Below are positions 43,576 to 51,921 of a stretch of 64,000 nucleotides of DNA, in pieces (within the stretch, counting starts at the first letter, position 1; each line of letters begins with the position of its first letter). The DNA comes from JBPYFK01 sp051984675. GTDB lineage: Bacteria; Actinomycetota; Actinomycetes; Mycobacteriales; Pseudonocardiaceae. The notes beneath the pieces were generated by a model. That model was not told the DNA's origin. It saw only the letters and a program-made list of their open reading frames with translations, and searched no databases. The stretch is from NCBI GenBank assembly GCA_051984675.1, contig JBPYFK010000154.1:44374-108373 (forward strand), in the 5' to 3' direction. The position numbers and the translations under genes are program-made.

Positions 43576-44064
43576 ATGACCACCACCGACGAACTGCTCG
43601 CGAACAACGCCCGATACGCCGAACAGTTCCACGGGCCGTTGCCGATACCGCCCGCCAAGCGGGTCGCCGTGGTCGCCTGCATGGACGCGCGATTGAATGT
43701 GCACGCCGCTCTCGGCCTGCGGGAAGGGGAAGCGCACGTCATCCGCAATGCCGGCGGCGTGATCACCGAGGATGTGATCCGCTCCCTTGCGATCAGCCAG
43801 TGGCTGCTGGGCACCGAAGAGATCATTCTCGTGCACCACACCGACTGCGGGATGCTGACTTTCACCGACGACGACTTCAAGCGCTCGATTCAGGACGAGG
43901 TCGGGATCAAGCCGCCGTGGGCCGCCGAGGCGTTCCCGGACGTGGAAGCCGACGTGCTGCAGTCGATCGCCCGTATCAGGGACAACCCGTTCCTGCCCAG
44001 GAAGGAGTCCGTCCGCGGTTTCGTCTTCGACGTCGCGACCGGCAGGATGACCGAGGTGGCCTGA
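43576..44064 (+). CDS. canA: Beta-carbonic anhydrase (CanA type)
   Basis: A 162-residue zinc enzyme interconverting carbon dioxide and bicarbonate. Zinc ligands Cys35 (VACMDARL), His88 and Cys91 (HHTDCGML) and the catalytic pair Asp37/Arg39 are at the same positions as in mycobacterial CanA (Rv1284). RNAGGVITEDVIRSLAISQ and FTDDDFKRSIQDE are also shared with that protein. ATG 43576 has GAGGGGG upstream. The conserved DxR is intact, so type I behaviour is expected. Monocistronic. Confidence 0.93.
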   Translation: MTTTDELLANNARYAEQFHGPLPIPPAKRVAVVACMDARLNVHAALGLREGEAHVIRNAGGVITEDVIRSLAISQWLLGTEEIILVHHTDCGMLTFTDDDFKRSIQDEVGIKPPWAAEAFPDVEADVLQSIARIRDNPFLPRKESVRGFVFDVATGRMTEVA

Positions 44065-44132
44065 GCGCTGCGCGCTCGGTCCGCCGCCCGGTTCCGGGTA
44101 GCCGCACCACCAGGCTTTCCGGCTTGTCACGT

Positions 44133-44163
44133 TTGACCTGGAGTGCACTCCAGCCTCTACGGT
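44133..44163 (+). promoter_or_regulatory. MerR-type promoter with operator in a 19-bp spacer
   Basis: TTGACC (44133-44138) and TACGGT (44158-44163) are separated by 19 bp, the over-long spacing on which MerR proteins act. A perfect 16-bp palindrome CTGGAGTGCACTCCAG (44138-44153) fills the spacer. The GTG of the MerR gene begins seven bases after the -10 element, so the transcript is probably leaderless. Confidence 0.88.
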
Positions 44164-44170
44164 CGACACC

Positions 44171-44572
44171 GTGAGCTACTCGATCGCGCAAGCAGCGCAG
44201 CGAAGTGGGCTGTCTATCGATACGCTGCGTTACTACGAGCGCATTGGTCTGGTCGAACCGCCCGCGCGGGACAGCGGCGGCCGGCGCTGCTACTCCGACG
44301 AGGATCTCGCCTGGCTGGATTTCCTCACCAGGCTACGCACCACCGGAATGCCAATCAGGATGATGCGCGAGTACGCGGAGTTGCGGCAAGCCGGCATCGC
44401 GACCGCCTCTCGCCGCAAGCAGATTCTCGTCGAGCACCGGCGGGACGTGGTGGAGCGGATCGCCGAGCTCCGATCCAGCCTGGACGTGCTGAATTACAAG
44501 ATCGAAAACTATGCGCAGTGCGAACGTGAGATGTCGACGGCGCTCAACACTCCCGAGGAGGCAACCGCATGA
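44171..44572 (+). CDS. MerR-family regulator of the tandem aldo/keto reductases
   Basis: A 133-residue MerR protein. The winged helix is SIAQAAQRSGLSIDTLRYYERIGLV followed by RRCYSDEDLAWLDFLTRLRTTGMPI, and the dimerisation helix runs to about 115. No conserved metal-binding Cys pair is seen, so it probably senses an organic electrophile or redox state rather than a metal. The stop overlaps the ATG of the first reductase gene (ATGA). The promoter has an overlong spacer and palindrome, so it is autoregulatory. Confidence 0.92.
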   Translation: MSYSIAQAAQRSGLSIDTLRYYERIGLVEPPARDSGGRRCYSDEDLAWLDFLTRLRTTGMPIRMMREYAELRQAGIATASRRKQILVEHRRDVVERIAELRSSLDVLNYKIENYAQCEREMSTALNTPEEATA

Positions 44573-45555
44573 GCGGATCTTTACCGACCCGCACGCTGGG
44601 GAACCTGGTTGTCAGCGCGCAGGGTTTAGGCTGCATGGGGATGAACCACGCCTACGGATCTGGGGATGAGGCGGAGTCGATCGCGACCATTCACCGGGCT
44701 CTGGACCTGGGCGTGACGCTGTTGGACACCGCCGACGTTTACGGGGCCGGCGCGAACGAGGAGCTGGTCGGTCGGGCCATCGCCGACCGGCGCGACTCCG
44801 TGGTGCTGGCGACGAAGTTCTCCCTCCAGCCCGGGCAGGACGGCACGCCGTTCGCCGTTCGCGGTGACGCGGAGTACGTGCGTCAGGCGTGTGACGCGTC
44901 GTTGAAGCGACTGGGGGTGGAGCACATCGATCTGTACTACCAGCACCGCGTCGACCCCACCGTGCCGATCGAAGAGACCATCGGTGCGATGGCCGAGCTG
45001 GTCCGGGCCGGCAAGGTGCGCTCTCTCGGCATGTCCGAGGCGGGCGCGGACACGATCCGCCGGGCGCACGCGGTGCACCCGATCTCCGCGCTGCAGAGCG
45101 AGTGGTCGCTGTGGACCCGGGACATCGAGGTGGAGGTCGTGCCGACCTGCCGGGAGCTGGGGATCGGCATCGTGCCGTTCTCACCCCTGGGTCGGGGCAT
45201 GCTCACCGGCCGCATCGCCTCCCGCGACCAGCTCGGCGAGGGCGACATGCGGCGCAACTTCCCGCGCTTCGAGGAAGGCAACTTCGAAGCGAACCTGTCT
45301 ATTGTGGACAAGCTGAGCCAGCTCGCGGAGCGGCGCGACGTCACACCTGGTCAGCTCGCGCTGGCGTGGGTGCAGCACCAGGGCGAGGACGTGGTGCCGA
45401 TTCCGGGCACGAAGCGGCGCAAGTACCTGGAGGAGAACGTCCGTGCGGCCACGCTCGAACTCTCCGAAGCCGAGCTGGGCGAGATCGAGGCCGTCGCCGG
45501 TGGCGTGGCCGGAAACCGTTACCCAGAGACGTTCCAGCGGATGGCTGAGAAGTGA
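44569..45555 (+). CDS. Aldo/keto reductase, tandem copy 1
   Basis: A 328-residue TIM-barrel NADPH-dependent oxidoreductase. The catalytic tetrad is Asp53, Tyr58 (LLDTADVYG), Lys83 (VLATKF) and His126 (LYYQHRVD). Residues VVPIPGTKRRKYLEENV bind the NADPH 2'-phosphate. It belongs to the AKR group often placed behind MerR regulators (yeast/plant AKR13-like). Coupled to the regulator by ATGA and to copy 2 by a four-base overlap. Probable role: detoxification of aldehydes or ketones. Confidence 0.93.
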   Translation: MSGSLPTRTLGNLVVSAQGLGCMGMNHAYGSGDEAESIATIHRALDLGVTLLDTADVYGAGANEELVGRAIADRRDSVVLATKFSLQPGQDGTPFAVRGDAEYVRQACDASLKRLGVEHIDLYYQHRVDPTVPIEETIGAMAELVRAGKVRSLGMSEAGADTIRRAHAVHPISALQSEWSLWTRDIEVEVVPTCRELGIGIVPFSPLGRGMLTGRIASRDQLGEGDMRRNFPRFEEGNFEANLSIVDKLSQLAERRDVTPGQLALAWVQHQGEDVVPIPGTKRRKYLEENVRAATLELSEAELGEIEAVAGGVAGNRYPETFQRMAEK

Positions 45556-46535
45556 GTGAAGTGAAGACCAGGAAGCTGCGGGATCTTGAGGTCAGCGCTC
45601 AGGGCCTGGGATGCATGGGCATGAGCGAGTTCTACGGTCCAGGGGACGAGACGGAGTCGATTGCCACGATCCATCGGGCCGTGGACCTGGGCGTGACGCT
45701 GTTGGACACCGCCGATATGTACGGGGTGGGCGCGAACGAGCAGCTGGTGGGGCGGGCGATCGCCGGCCGGCGTGCGTCCGTGGTGCTGGCGACCAAGTTC
45801 GGTGTCGTCCGAGACGGTCAGCAGCGCGGTATTCGTGGTGACGCCGAGTATGTGCGTCAGGCGTGTGACGCTTCCTTGCGGCGACTAGGTGTGGATCACA
45901 TTGATCTCTACTACCAGCACCGAGTCGACCCCACCGTGCCCATCGAGGAAACCGTCGGCGCGATGGCCGAGCTGGTACGAGCTGGGAAGGTGCGCCACCT
46001 GGGACTGTCCGAAGCGGCGCCGGAAACGATCCGTCGCGCCCACGACGTGCATCCGATCAGTGCGCTGCAGACCGAGTGGTCGCTGTGGTCGCGGGAGATC
46101 GAGGCGGAGATCGTGCCGACCTGTCGAGAGTTGGGCATCGGTATCGTGCCGTATTCGCCGCTGGGGCGTGGATTCCTGACCGGACGGTTCGCTTCCCGCG
46201 ACGATCTGTCCGGCGACGACTTCCGGCTGCACGGTCCTCGCTTCGCCGAAGGCAACTTCGAGCGGAACTTCGAGATCGTACGGGCGTTGCGGGAACTCGC
46301 CGAACGGCGGGGCGTCACGGCGGGGCAGCTGGCGCTGGCGTGGGTGCAGCACCAGGGCGAGGACGTGGTGCCGATTCCGGGCACGAAGCGGCGCAAGTAC
46401 CTGGAGCAGAACGTCGCGGCAGCGAACCTGGAACTGTCCACTGAGGACATCAAGGCGATCGCGGACGCGGCGCCTCTCGACGCGGTCGCCGGTGACCGGT
46501 ATCCAGCGGAGGGGATGCGGACCGTCAACCGGTAA
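45552..46535 (+). CDS. Aldo/keto reductase, tandem copy 2
   Basis: A 327-residue paralogue of copy 1, with the same tetrad (LLDTADMYG, VLATKF, LYYQHRVD) and coenzyme motif (PIPGTKRRKYLEQN). Differences cluster in the loops after strand 3 and 7, as expected for altered substrate range. The GTG start overlaps the stop of copy 1. A hairpin terminator follows, closing a three-gene operon. Confidence 0.93.
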   Translation: MSEVKTRKLRDLEVSAQGLGCMGMSEFYGPGDETESIATIHRAVDLGVTLLDTADMYGVGANEQLVGRAIAGRRASVVLATKFGVVRDGQQRGIRGDAEYVRQACDASLRRLGVDHIDLYYQHRVDPTVPIEETVGAMAELVRAGKVRHLGLSEAAPETIRRAHDVHPISALQTEWSLWSREIEAEIVPTCRELGIGIVPYSPLGRGFLTGRFASRDDLSGDDFRLHGPRFAEGNFERNFEIVRALRELAERRGVTAGQLALAWVQHQGEDVVPIPGTKRRKYLEQNVAAANLELSTEDIKAIADAAPLDAVAGDRYPAEGMRTVNR

Positions 46536-46564
46536 CCAGCGGTAACGGCTGTTGCTGGCGCAAG

Positions 46565-46605
46565 GACTGCCCGGTGGGACTGTAGCTCGGTCCCGCCGGG
46601 CAGTC
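46565..46605 (+). terminator. Hairpin terminator of the MerR/aldo-keto reductase operon
   Basis: GACTGCCCGGTGGGAC (46565-46580) pairs with GTCCCGCCGGGCAGTC (46590-46605), 16 bp with one G-T wobble and a 9-base loop, 29 bp after the last stop codon. No U-run. Confidence 0.8.
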
Positions 46606-46651
46606 GTACAGTGGGCTTCTGGATATCGTGCCAGCCTCGCGGAGGTGAGCC

Positions 46652-47062
46652 GTGGATGTCGTCGTCCTCGTTGGCCGGATTCTGTTCGTCGCCCTCTTCC
46701 TGGTCTCTGGGATCATGGGACATCTGATGAGCACATCGGCGATGACCGGTTACGCCCAGTCCAAGGGCCTGCCCGCGCCACGTGCGGTCGTGGTGGGAAG
46801 CGGGGCGCTGCTCACCGTCGCGGGGCTGATGGTCCTGCTCGGGGTGTGGGGAGATCTCGGCGCGTTGTTGTTGTTCATATTCCTGGTCCCCACGGCGGTC
46901 GTGATGCACCCCTTCTGGCGGGAGACCGACCAGGCGACCCGGATGAACGACATGAACCACTTCCTCAAGGACATCGCGCTCGCCGGTGCCGCCCTGTTCC
47001 TGATGGCGCTGTACGCCACGGATCAGGTCGGGCTCGCGCTCACCGACCCGCTGTTCGGCTGA
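46652..47062 (+). CDS. DoxX-family membrane protein
   Basis: A 136-residue four-helix protein. The pattern GRILFVALFLVSGIMGH, YAQSKGLPAPRAVVVGSGAL and the later FLKDIALAGAALFLM matches DoxX/SURF4-type redox-related membrane proteins. GGAGGTGA sits upstream of the GTG start. Its function is unknown; DoxX proteins are linked to thiol or oxidative stress. It converges on the polX gene. Confidence 0.83.
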   Translation: MDVVVLVGRILFVALFLVSGIMGHLMSTSAMTGYAQSKGLPAPRAVVVGSGALLTVAGLMVLLGVWGDLGALLLFIFLVPTAVVMHPFWRETDQATRMNDMNHFLKDIALAGAALFLMALYATDQVGLALTDPLFG

Positions 47063-47075
47063 GCCGGCGCGAGCG

Positions 47076-48803
47076 TCATCGTCCTTTGTGGAGGAATTTC
47101 CTCAGCCGCGACAGCGGCCAGGTGTTGATGACGTCGTCGGCGGTGAGCCAGCCGCGCTGGGCGGTGGCGACGCCGTAACGCATCCCGTCCAGGTGCACGG
47201 TGGCGTGCGCGTCGCTGTCGATCGCGAACTTCACGCCGTAGCGTTTGGCCCGGAGAATGTGCTCGTCGCACAGGTCGAGCCGGTCCGGCAGCGAGTCGAT
47301 CTCCAGTGCTGTTCCGTGCCGCGCACAGGCCCGGAACACCTCGTCGAGGTCAGCGTCCACGGCCGGACGTCGACCGATCTTGCGGGCCGTCGGATGCCCG
47401 ATGATGTTGACGTGCGGGTTCTCGCACGCCCGGACCAGCCGACGGGTCATCTCCTCGGAGGACTGGGTGAAGTGCGAATGCACCGCGGCGACGCACAGGT
47501 CGAAGCCTTCGAGGAACACGGGCGGCCAGTCCACGTCGCCGTGTGCGTCGATGTTGAGTTCGGTGCCGTGCAACAGGTGCATCCGCTTCTTGGAACCCTG
47601 CGCGCGTTCCAGCTTCCGCACCGCCTCGCGCTGCGCGAGGGCTTTCTCGTCAGACATGCGTTGCATGGCCAGGTTCGGCGCGTGATCAGTGATGGCGTAG
47701 TACTCGTATCCGCGCCGTGCGGCGGCATCCACCATCTCCTCTAATGTGGACACTCCATCGGTGAGGTCGGTGTGGGTGTGCAGGTCTCCCCGGATGGCCT
47801 TCTCGGTGACCGGGTCGGGCAGCACCCCACCCAGTGCGGCCTCGATCTCACCGCGATCCTCCCGCAACGTCGGCGGAATCCACGGCAGGCCAAGCCGCTG
47901 GTACACCTCTTCCTCGGTCTCGGAGACGATCAGGTCCCCGGTCTCGGCGTCGAACAGGCCGTACTCGGAGAGCTTGAGCCCCTGCCGCACCGCGATCGCT
48001 CGGGTGCGGATGTTGTGTGCCTTCGAGCCGGTGAAGTACTGCAACGCCGCGCCCCAGGCTTCCGGCCGGACCACGCGGAGATCGACTTGCAGGCCGGTGG
48101 TGGTGCGTACGGAAGTCTTGGTCTCGCCGTGGGCGATCACCTCGCTGACCGTGGGCAGTCGGGTGAACGCCGTCATCACCGGCGTGGGCTTCGTTGTCGC
48201 CGCGAGGATGTCGACATCCCCGACCGTTTCCCGCATTCTGCGCAGCGACCCGGCGTAGGTGCAGCGTGCGCACCCGCGGACTGCTTCGAGCTGCGCGACG
48301 ATGTCCTCCGCCACCTCCAGCGCGGCGTCGAGGTACACCCGCCCGGCGGCCTGCCGCAGGAGCTGGATGCCGTGCAGCAGGTTCTCCTCGGTTTTCGGCC
48401 CGAACCCCTTCAGCCCCCGCAACCGGCCGGCCTCGATGGCGCTCGCGAGCTCGCCGGGAGAGCTGATGTCCAGCTCGGAGTAGAGCGTCATGGCTTTGCG
48501 CGGCCCGAGCGTGGGGATCTCGGTCAGTTCCCGAACACCGGCCGGGATCTTCCCGCGCAGTTCCTCCACCGCGTGCACGGTGCCGGTCGCGAAGTGCTCG
48601 AGGATCTTTTCCGCGATCGAGCCACCCACGCTGGGAATCGCCCGCAGTCCCTTCAGGTCGAGGGTGGCGACGTCCTCGTGGTAACCGGCGACGGCACGTG
48701 CGGCCTTCTCGTAGGCGCGGGCGCGGTACGCGTCGCCGGTGATGAACAGCAGGTCGGCGTACTCCTGGAGGAGTTCGGCGACAGTGTCGTTGGTCCGAGC
48801 CAT
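47076..48803 (-). CDS. polX: DNA polymerase X with C-terminal PHP domain
   Basis: A 575-residue bacterial PolX. The N-terminal polymerase part has helix-hairpin-helix motifs (IPSVGGSIAEKILEH, IPTLGPRKAMTLY, LRGLKGFGPKTEENLL) and the palm metal site in VGDVDILAATT. The C-terminal PHP domain has GDLHTHTDLTDG, YYAITDHAPN, and IGHPTARKIG for 3'-5' exonuclease/AP endonuclease chemistry. Likely a base-excision-repair gap-filling enzyme. ATG 48803 gives the normal family length; upstream frame is not coding. Convergent with DoxX. Confidence 0.9.
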   Translation of the reverse strand: MARTNDTVAELLQEYADLLFITGDAYRARAYEKAARAVAGYHEDVATLDLKGLRAIPSVGGSIAEKILEHFATGTVHAVEELRGKIPAGVRELTEIPTLGPRKAMTLYSELDISSPGELASAIEAGRLRGLKGFGPKTEENLLHGIQLLRQAAGRVYLDAALEVAEDIVAQLEAVRGCARCTYAGSLRRMRETVGDVDILAATTKPTPVMTAFTRLPTVSEVIAHGETKTSVRTTTGLQVDLRVVRPEAWGAALQYFTGSKAHNIRTRAIAVRQGLKLSEYGLFDAETGDLIVSETEEEVYQRLGLPWIPPTLREDRGEIEAALGGVLPDPVTEKAIRGDLHTHTDLTDGVSTLEEMVDAAARRGYEYYAITDHAPNLAMQRMSDEKALAQREAVRKLERAQGSKKRMHLLHGTELNIDAHGDVDWPPVFLEGFDLCVAAVHSHFTQSSEEMTRRLVRACENPHVNIIGHPTARKIGRRPAVDADLDEVFRACARHGTALEIDSLPDRLDLCDEHILRAKRYGVKFAIDSDAHATVHLDGMRYGVATAQRGWLTADDVINTWPLSRLRKFLHKGR

Positions 48804-48959
48804 GACCCCACCTGACCAGCCCTTCACCTGACCGTGCTCAACCTGACCGTGCCACCGGATGGCAGAGCTCACCCGGCGGTTTCCCGGCTTCAGCTACCCG
48901 CCGTGGCTCGTCGTCAAACGGCCCGGCGAGTCGTCCACCGGGTGGTCTATCGTGCACCG

Positions 48960-49895
48960 GTGGCGAGTCGCGAGCTGGTCGTTCTGGGCACGGCGAGCCA
49001 GGCGCCGACAAGGTACCGCAACCACAACGGTTACCTGCTGCGCTGGGACGGCGCCGGGCTGCTGTTCGACCCGGGTGAGGGAACCCAGCGGCAGATGCTG
49101 CTCGCCGGGGTGAGCGCGCACGACATCGACCGGATCTGCATCGGCCACTTTCACGGGGATCACTGCCTCGGGCTGCCCGGTGTCGTGCAGCGGCTATCGC
49201 TGGACCGGGTGCCGCATGTGGTGCATGCGCATTACCCGGCTTCCGGGCAGGCGTTCTTCGAGCGCCTGCGCTACGCGGCGGCGTTTCACGAGACGGCGAG
49301 CCTGGCCGGCGTGCCGGTCGAGGCCGACGGCGAGATCGCGTCCGGCCCGTTCGGCACGCTGGAAGCGAAGGCCCTCGATCACTCGATCGAGTCGTTCGGC
49401 TACCGGCTGGTCGAACCGGACGGCCGGCGCATGCTGCCCGAGCGCCTAGGCCGCCTCGGGATCAACGGACCCGACGTCGGCCGGCTGCAGCGGGACGGCG
49501 TTGTGCGGGTCGACGGTCGGGAGGTCGCCGTCGAGGAGGTCAGCGAGCCACGTCCCGGCCAGCGGTTCGCGTTCGTCATGGACACCCGGCTGTGCGACGC
49601 CGTGTTCGCGCTGGCGGAGCGGGCTGACCTGCTGGTGATCGAGTCGACCTTCCTGGACGAGGACGCCGAACTCGCCGCCGAATACGGACATCTCACGGCT
49701 GGGCAGGCCGGCAGGGTCGCGCGGGAGTGCGGGGTGCGCTCGCTGGTGTTGACGCACTTCTCGCAGCGCTATACCGATCCGTCCCGGTTCCGGGACGAGG
49801 CCGCACAGCTTTTCGGCGGCCCGATCGTCGTTGCCGAGGACTTGGTCAGAGTGCCTGTGCCGGCCCGCGGGAGGTTTAGCGGCCACCGCCCGTAA
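48960..49895 (+). CDS. rnz: Ribonuclease Z
   Basis: A 311-residue metallo-beta-lactamase-fold endonuclease that trims tRNA 3' ends. The zinc motif is HFHGDH (His63, His65, Asp67, His68), and DHSIESFGYRL, FVMDTRLCDAVFALAERADLLVIESTF and LVLTHFSQRY carry further ligands. Family N-terminal alignment places the start at GTG 48960 (ASRELVVLGTASQAPT) although the frame extends upstream. Divergent from polX. Confidence 0.9.
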   Translation: MASRELVVLGTASQAPTRYRNHNGYLLRWDGAGLLFDPGEGTQRQMLLAGVSAHDIDRICIGHFHGDHCLGLPGVVQRLSLDRVPHVVHAHYPASGQAFFERLRYAAAFHETASLAGVPVEADGEIASGPFGTLEAKALDHSIESFGYRLVEPDGRRMLPERLGRLGINGPDVGRLQRDGVVRVDGREVAVEEVSEPRPGQRFAFVMDTRLCDAVFALAERADLLVIESTFLDEDAELAAEYGHLTAGQAGRVARECGVRSLVLTHFSQRYTDPSRFRDEAAQLFGGPIVVAEDLVRVPVPARGRFSGHRP

Positions 49896-49945
49896 CCCAC
49901 CCTGGGAGTGACGGCACGGGTGTGGCCGGACGGGAGGCGATCGGC

Positions 49946-51064
49946 ATGCTCACGCTGAGCATCATCAAGGCGGATACCGGTGGCTACGTGGGGCACTCGG
50001 CGGTGCACCCGGACCAGTTGGCGGCCGGCCAGGATGCGCTGACCAGGGCGGTCAGTGAGGGGTTGCTGCTGGATGGCAAGGTCGCCAGTTGCGGCGACGA
50101 CATGTCGCTGATCATGACGCACACGCACGGCGCGGACGCCGAGGTCGTACACTCGTTCGCCTGGGACGTGTTCCTGCGTACGACTCAGATCGCCAAGCGG
50201 CTCGGGCTGTACGGGGCCGGGCAGGATCTGCTCTCCGACGCTTTCAGCGGCAACCTGCGCGGTATGGGGCCGGGCTATGCCGAACTGGAGTTCACCGAAC
50301 GCCCCAGCGAGCCGGTGGTGTGCTTCCTGGCGGACAAGACCGAACCGGGCGCGTGGAACCTCCCGCTGTACAAGGCGTTCGCCGACCCGTTCAACACCGC
50401 CGGGCTGGTCATCGACTCCAAGATGCATGCCGGGTTCCGTTTCGAGGTCTACGACCTCAAGGAGGAGAAACGGATCTGGTTCGACTGCCCGGCCGAGCTG
50501 TACGAGATGCTGATGTTCATCGGCGCGCCCGGCCGCTACGTGATCCACTCGGTGGAGTCCAAGACCCTGCAGGAACAGGCGGTGGCGACCTCGACACAGC
50601 GGTTGTCGCTGATCGCGGGGAAGTACGTGGGCAAGGACGACCCGGTGATGATCGTGCGCTGCCAGTCCGGCCTGCCGGCACTCGGCGAGGTGCTGGAGCC
50701 GTTCGCGTTCGCCTACACCGCAGGTGGATGCATGCGCGGTTCGCACCACGCGCCCATGATGCCGGTGAGCATCGGGCAGGCGCACACGTCGCGGTTCGAT
50801 GGGCCGCCCCGGGTGGTTGCGCTGGGGTTCCAGGTCCACGACAGCAAGCTGCTCGGGCCGCGTGACCTCTTCGACGACCCGTCCTTCGACGGCGCGCGGC
50901 GGCAGTGCAACGAGGCGATGGACTACCTGCGCCGGCACGGGCCGTTCGAACCCCACCGGCTACCGCTGGAAGATCTCGAATACACCACCATGGCCGAGCT
51001 GGAAAGCCGGTTGGCCGACCGGTGGCAACCGATGCCGGAGATGGCCGTTCCGACACCGCGCTGA
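49946..51064 (+). CDS. Fructose-1,6-bisphosphate aldolase/phosphatase (archaeal type)
   Basis: A 372-residue bifunctional gluconeogenic enzyme that condenses triose phosphates and dephosphorylates the resulting fructose-1,6-bisphosphate. LSIIKADTGGYVGHSAVHP is the N-terminal metal/phosphate region. The key motif SLIAGKYVGKDDPVM has Tyr227 and Lys230, equivalent to Sulfolobus Tyr229 and the Schiff-base Lys232. ADKTEPGAWNLPLY and AYTAGGCMRGSHHAPMMPV are further family motifs. Length is standard. GGGAGG precedes ATG 49946. The family is characteristic of archaea and deep-branching, often thermophilic or autotrophic bacteria. It follows rnz by 50 bp. Confidence 0.93.
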   Translation: MLTLSIIKADTGGYVGHSAVHPDQLAAGQDALTRAVSEGLLLDGKVASCGDDMSLIMTHTHGADAEVVHSFAWDVFLRTTQIAKRLGLYGAGQDLLSDAFSGNLRGMGPGYAELEFTERPSEPVVCFLADKTEPGAWNLPLYKAFADPFNTAGLVIDSKMHAGFRFEVYDLKEEKRIWFDCPAELYEMLMFIGAPGRYVIHSVESKTLQEQAVATSTQRLSLIAGKYVGKDDPVMIVRCQSGLPALGEVLEPFAFAYTAGGCMRGSHHAPMMPVSIGQAHTSRFDGPPRVVALGFQVHDSKLLGPRDLFDDPSFDGARRQCNEAMDYLRRHGPFEPHRLPLEDLEYTTMAELESRLADRWQPMPEMAVPTPR

Positions 51065-51921
51065 TTGTCCGAAGTAGAGGAGTCCGAAGTAGACACCGGT
51101 TCGAGGTTCGTACGGGAATGCCTGAGCTTGGACAACCTCCCGCCGTGCACCGGCGTCGGCGAAGTGGCAGCAGCACCCCGACGAAATCCGTGCCTTGGCA
51201 AGATCGAGTTGAGTCGACCGTCTTATCTGGACGTTCCCCGGTCGGCCTACCGTCGACCACCCGTGCCGGGGTGCGGGACGGACGGCTGACTCGGGTGAAC
51301 CGATCGACCACCGGCCGTGGGAAGCCGCGGTGAACACCGATAAAACGAGGTGCTAACGAAACCCCCGCGCAGGGCGAGTTTGACGAACCGGCATACTTGA
51401 AGAACGAACCGATCCGGTTTGTGCGCCACGTGTGTTTCAGTCTTCGTTCTTTCGGGGGAGACAGCTGTGTCTTACCAGGCCGCGCCAGAGCAGCGCAGCT
51501 CCGATTGCCGTTCCGCGGACCAGGGTGGGCGGGCGTGCCCGCTGCCGGTCGGGCTCGCAGCGCCGTGTAGCCCGCGCCGAGTACGCCGAGCCCAACGAGG
51601 CTTCGCATCAACGGGTGTCGTCACCGCCGATCTCGTCGGGCGCAGCTTCACCTGATACTCGCCGCTCCCGGCCTGACCACAAGTGGTCGATCACCGAGAG
51701 TGTTGATTTCTGGACGTCCGGCCCGGAACCGTGGTCGTCGACCTCACCCATTGGCGGTCCGTTACTCTCCGTTTCCGCAGCGTGCTGTGGCGTCCGACTC
51801 AGGTAAGCGGTCGTTAACGAATCGTGTCCTGGGCGTCGTATCCTCCCTGGCTGCTGCACTGGTTCCCCCGTTAGGGTGCCGAGATCGTTCATCCCCAGTG
51901 TTCCCCGAGGAGAGGTGAGAC
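51065..51921. other. 857-bp intergenic region before the APC permease
   Basis: No convincing gene. A duplicated TCCGAAGTAGA-like motif lies at 51067-51088. An inverted repeat AAGAACGAA (51400-51408) / TTCGTTCTT (51443-51451) spans 34 bases. A weak 62-codon frame begins with GTG at 51467 behind GGGGGAG, but its codon use is atypical. A complement frame at 51608-51892 has the same weakness. The stretch may be a long leader, a decayed gene or an RNA; sequence alone does not decide. Confidence 0.5.

Noticed and set aside
51608..51892. Small complement frame starting MNDLGTLTGEPVQQ
   Set aside because: Weak third-position GC bias, includes a TTA codon and lacks recognisable features. Reported only as part of the unexplained interval.
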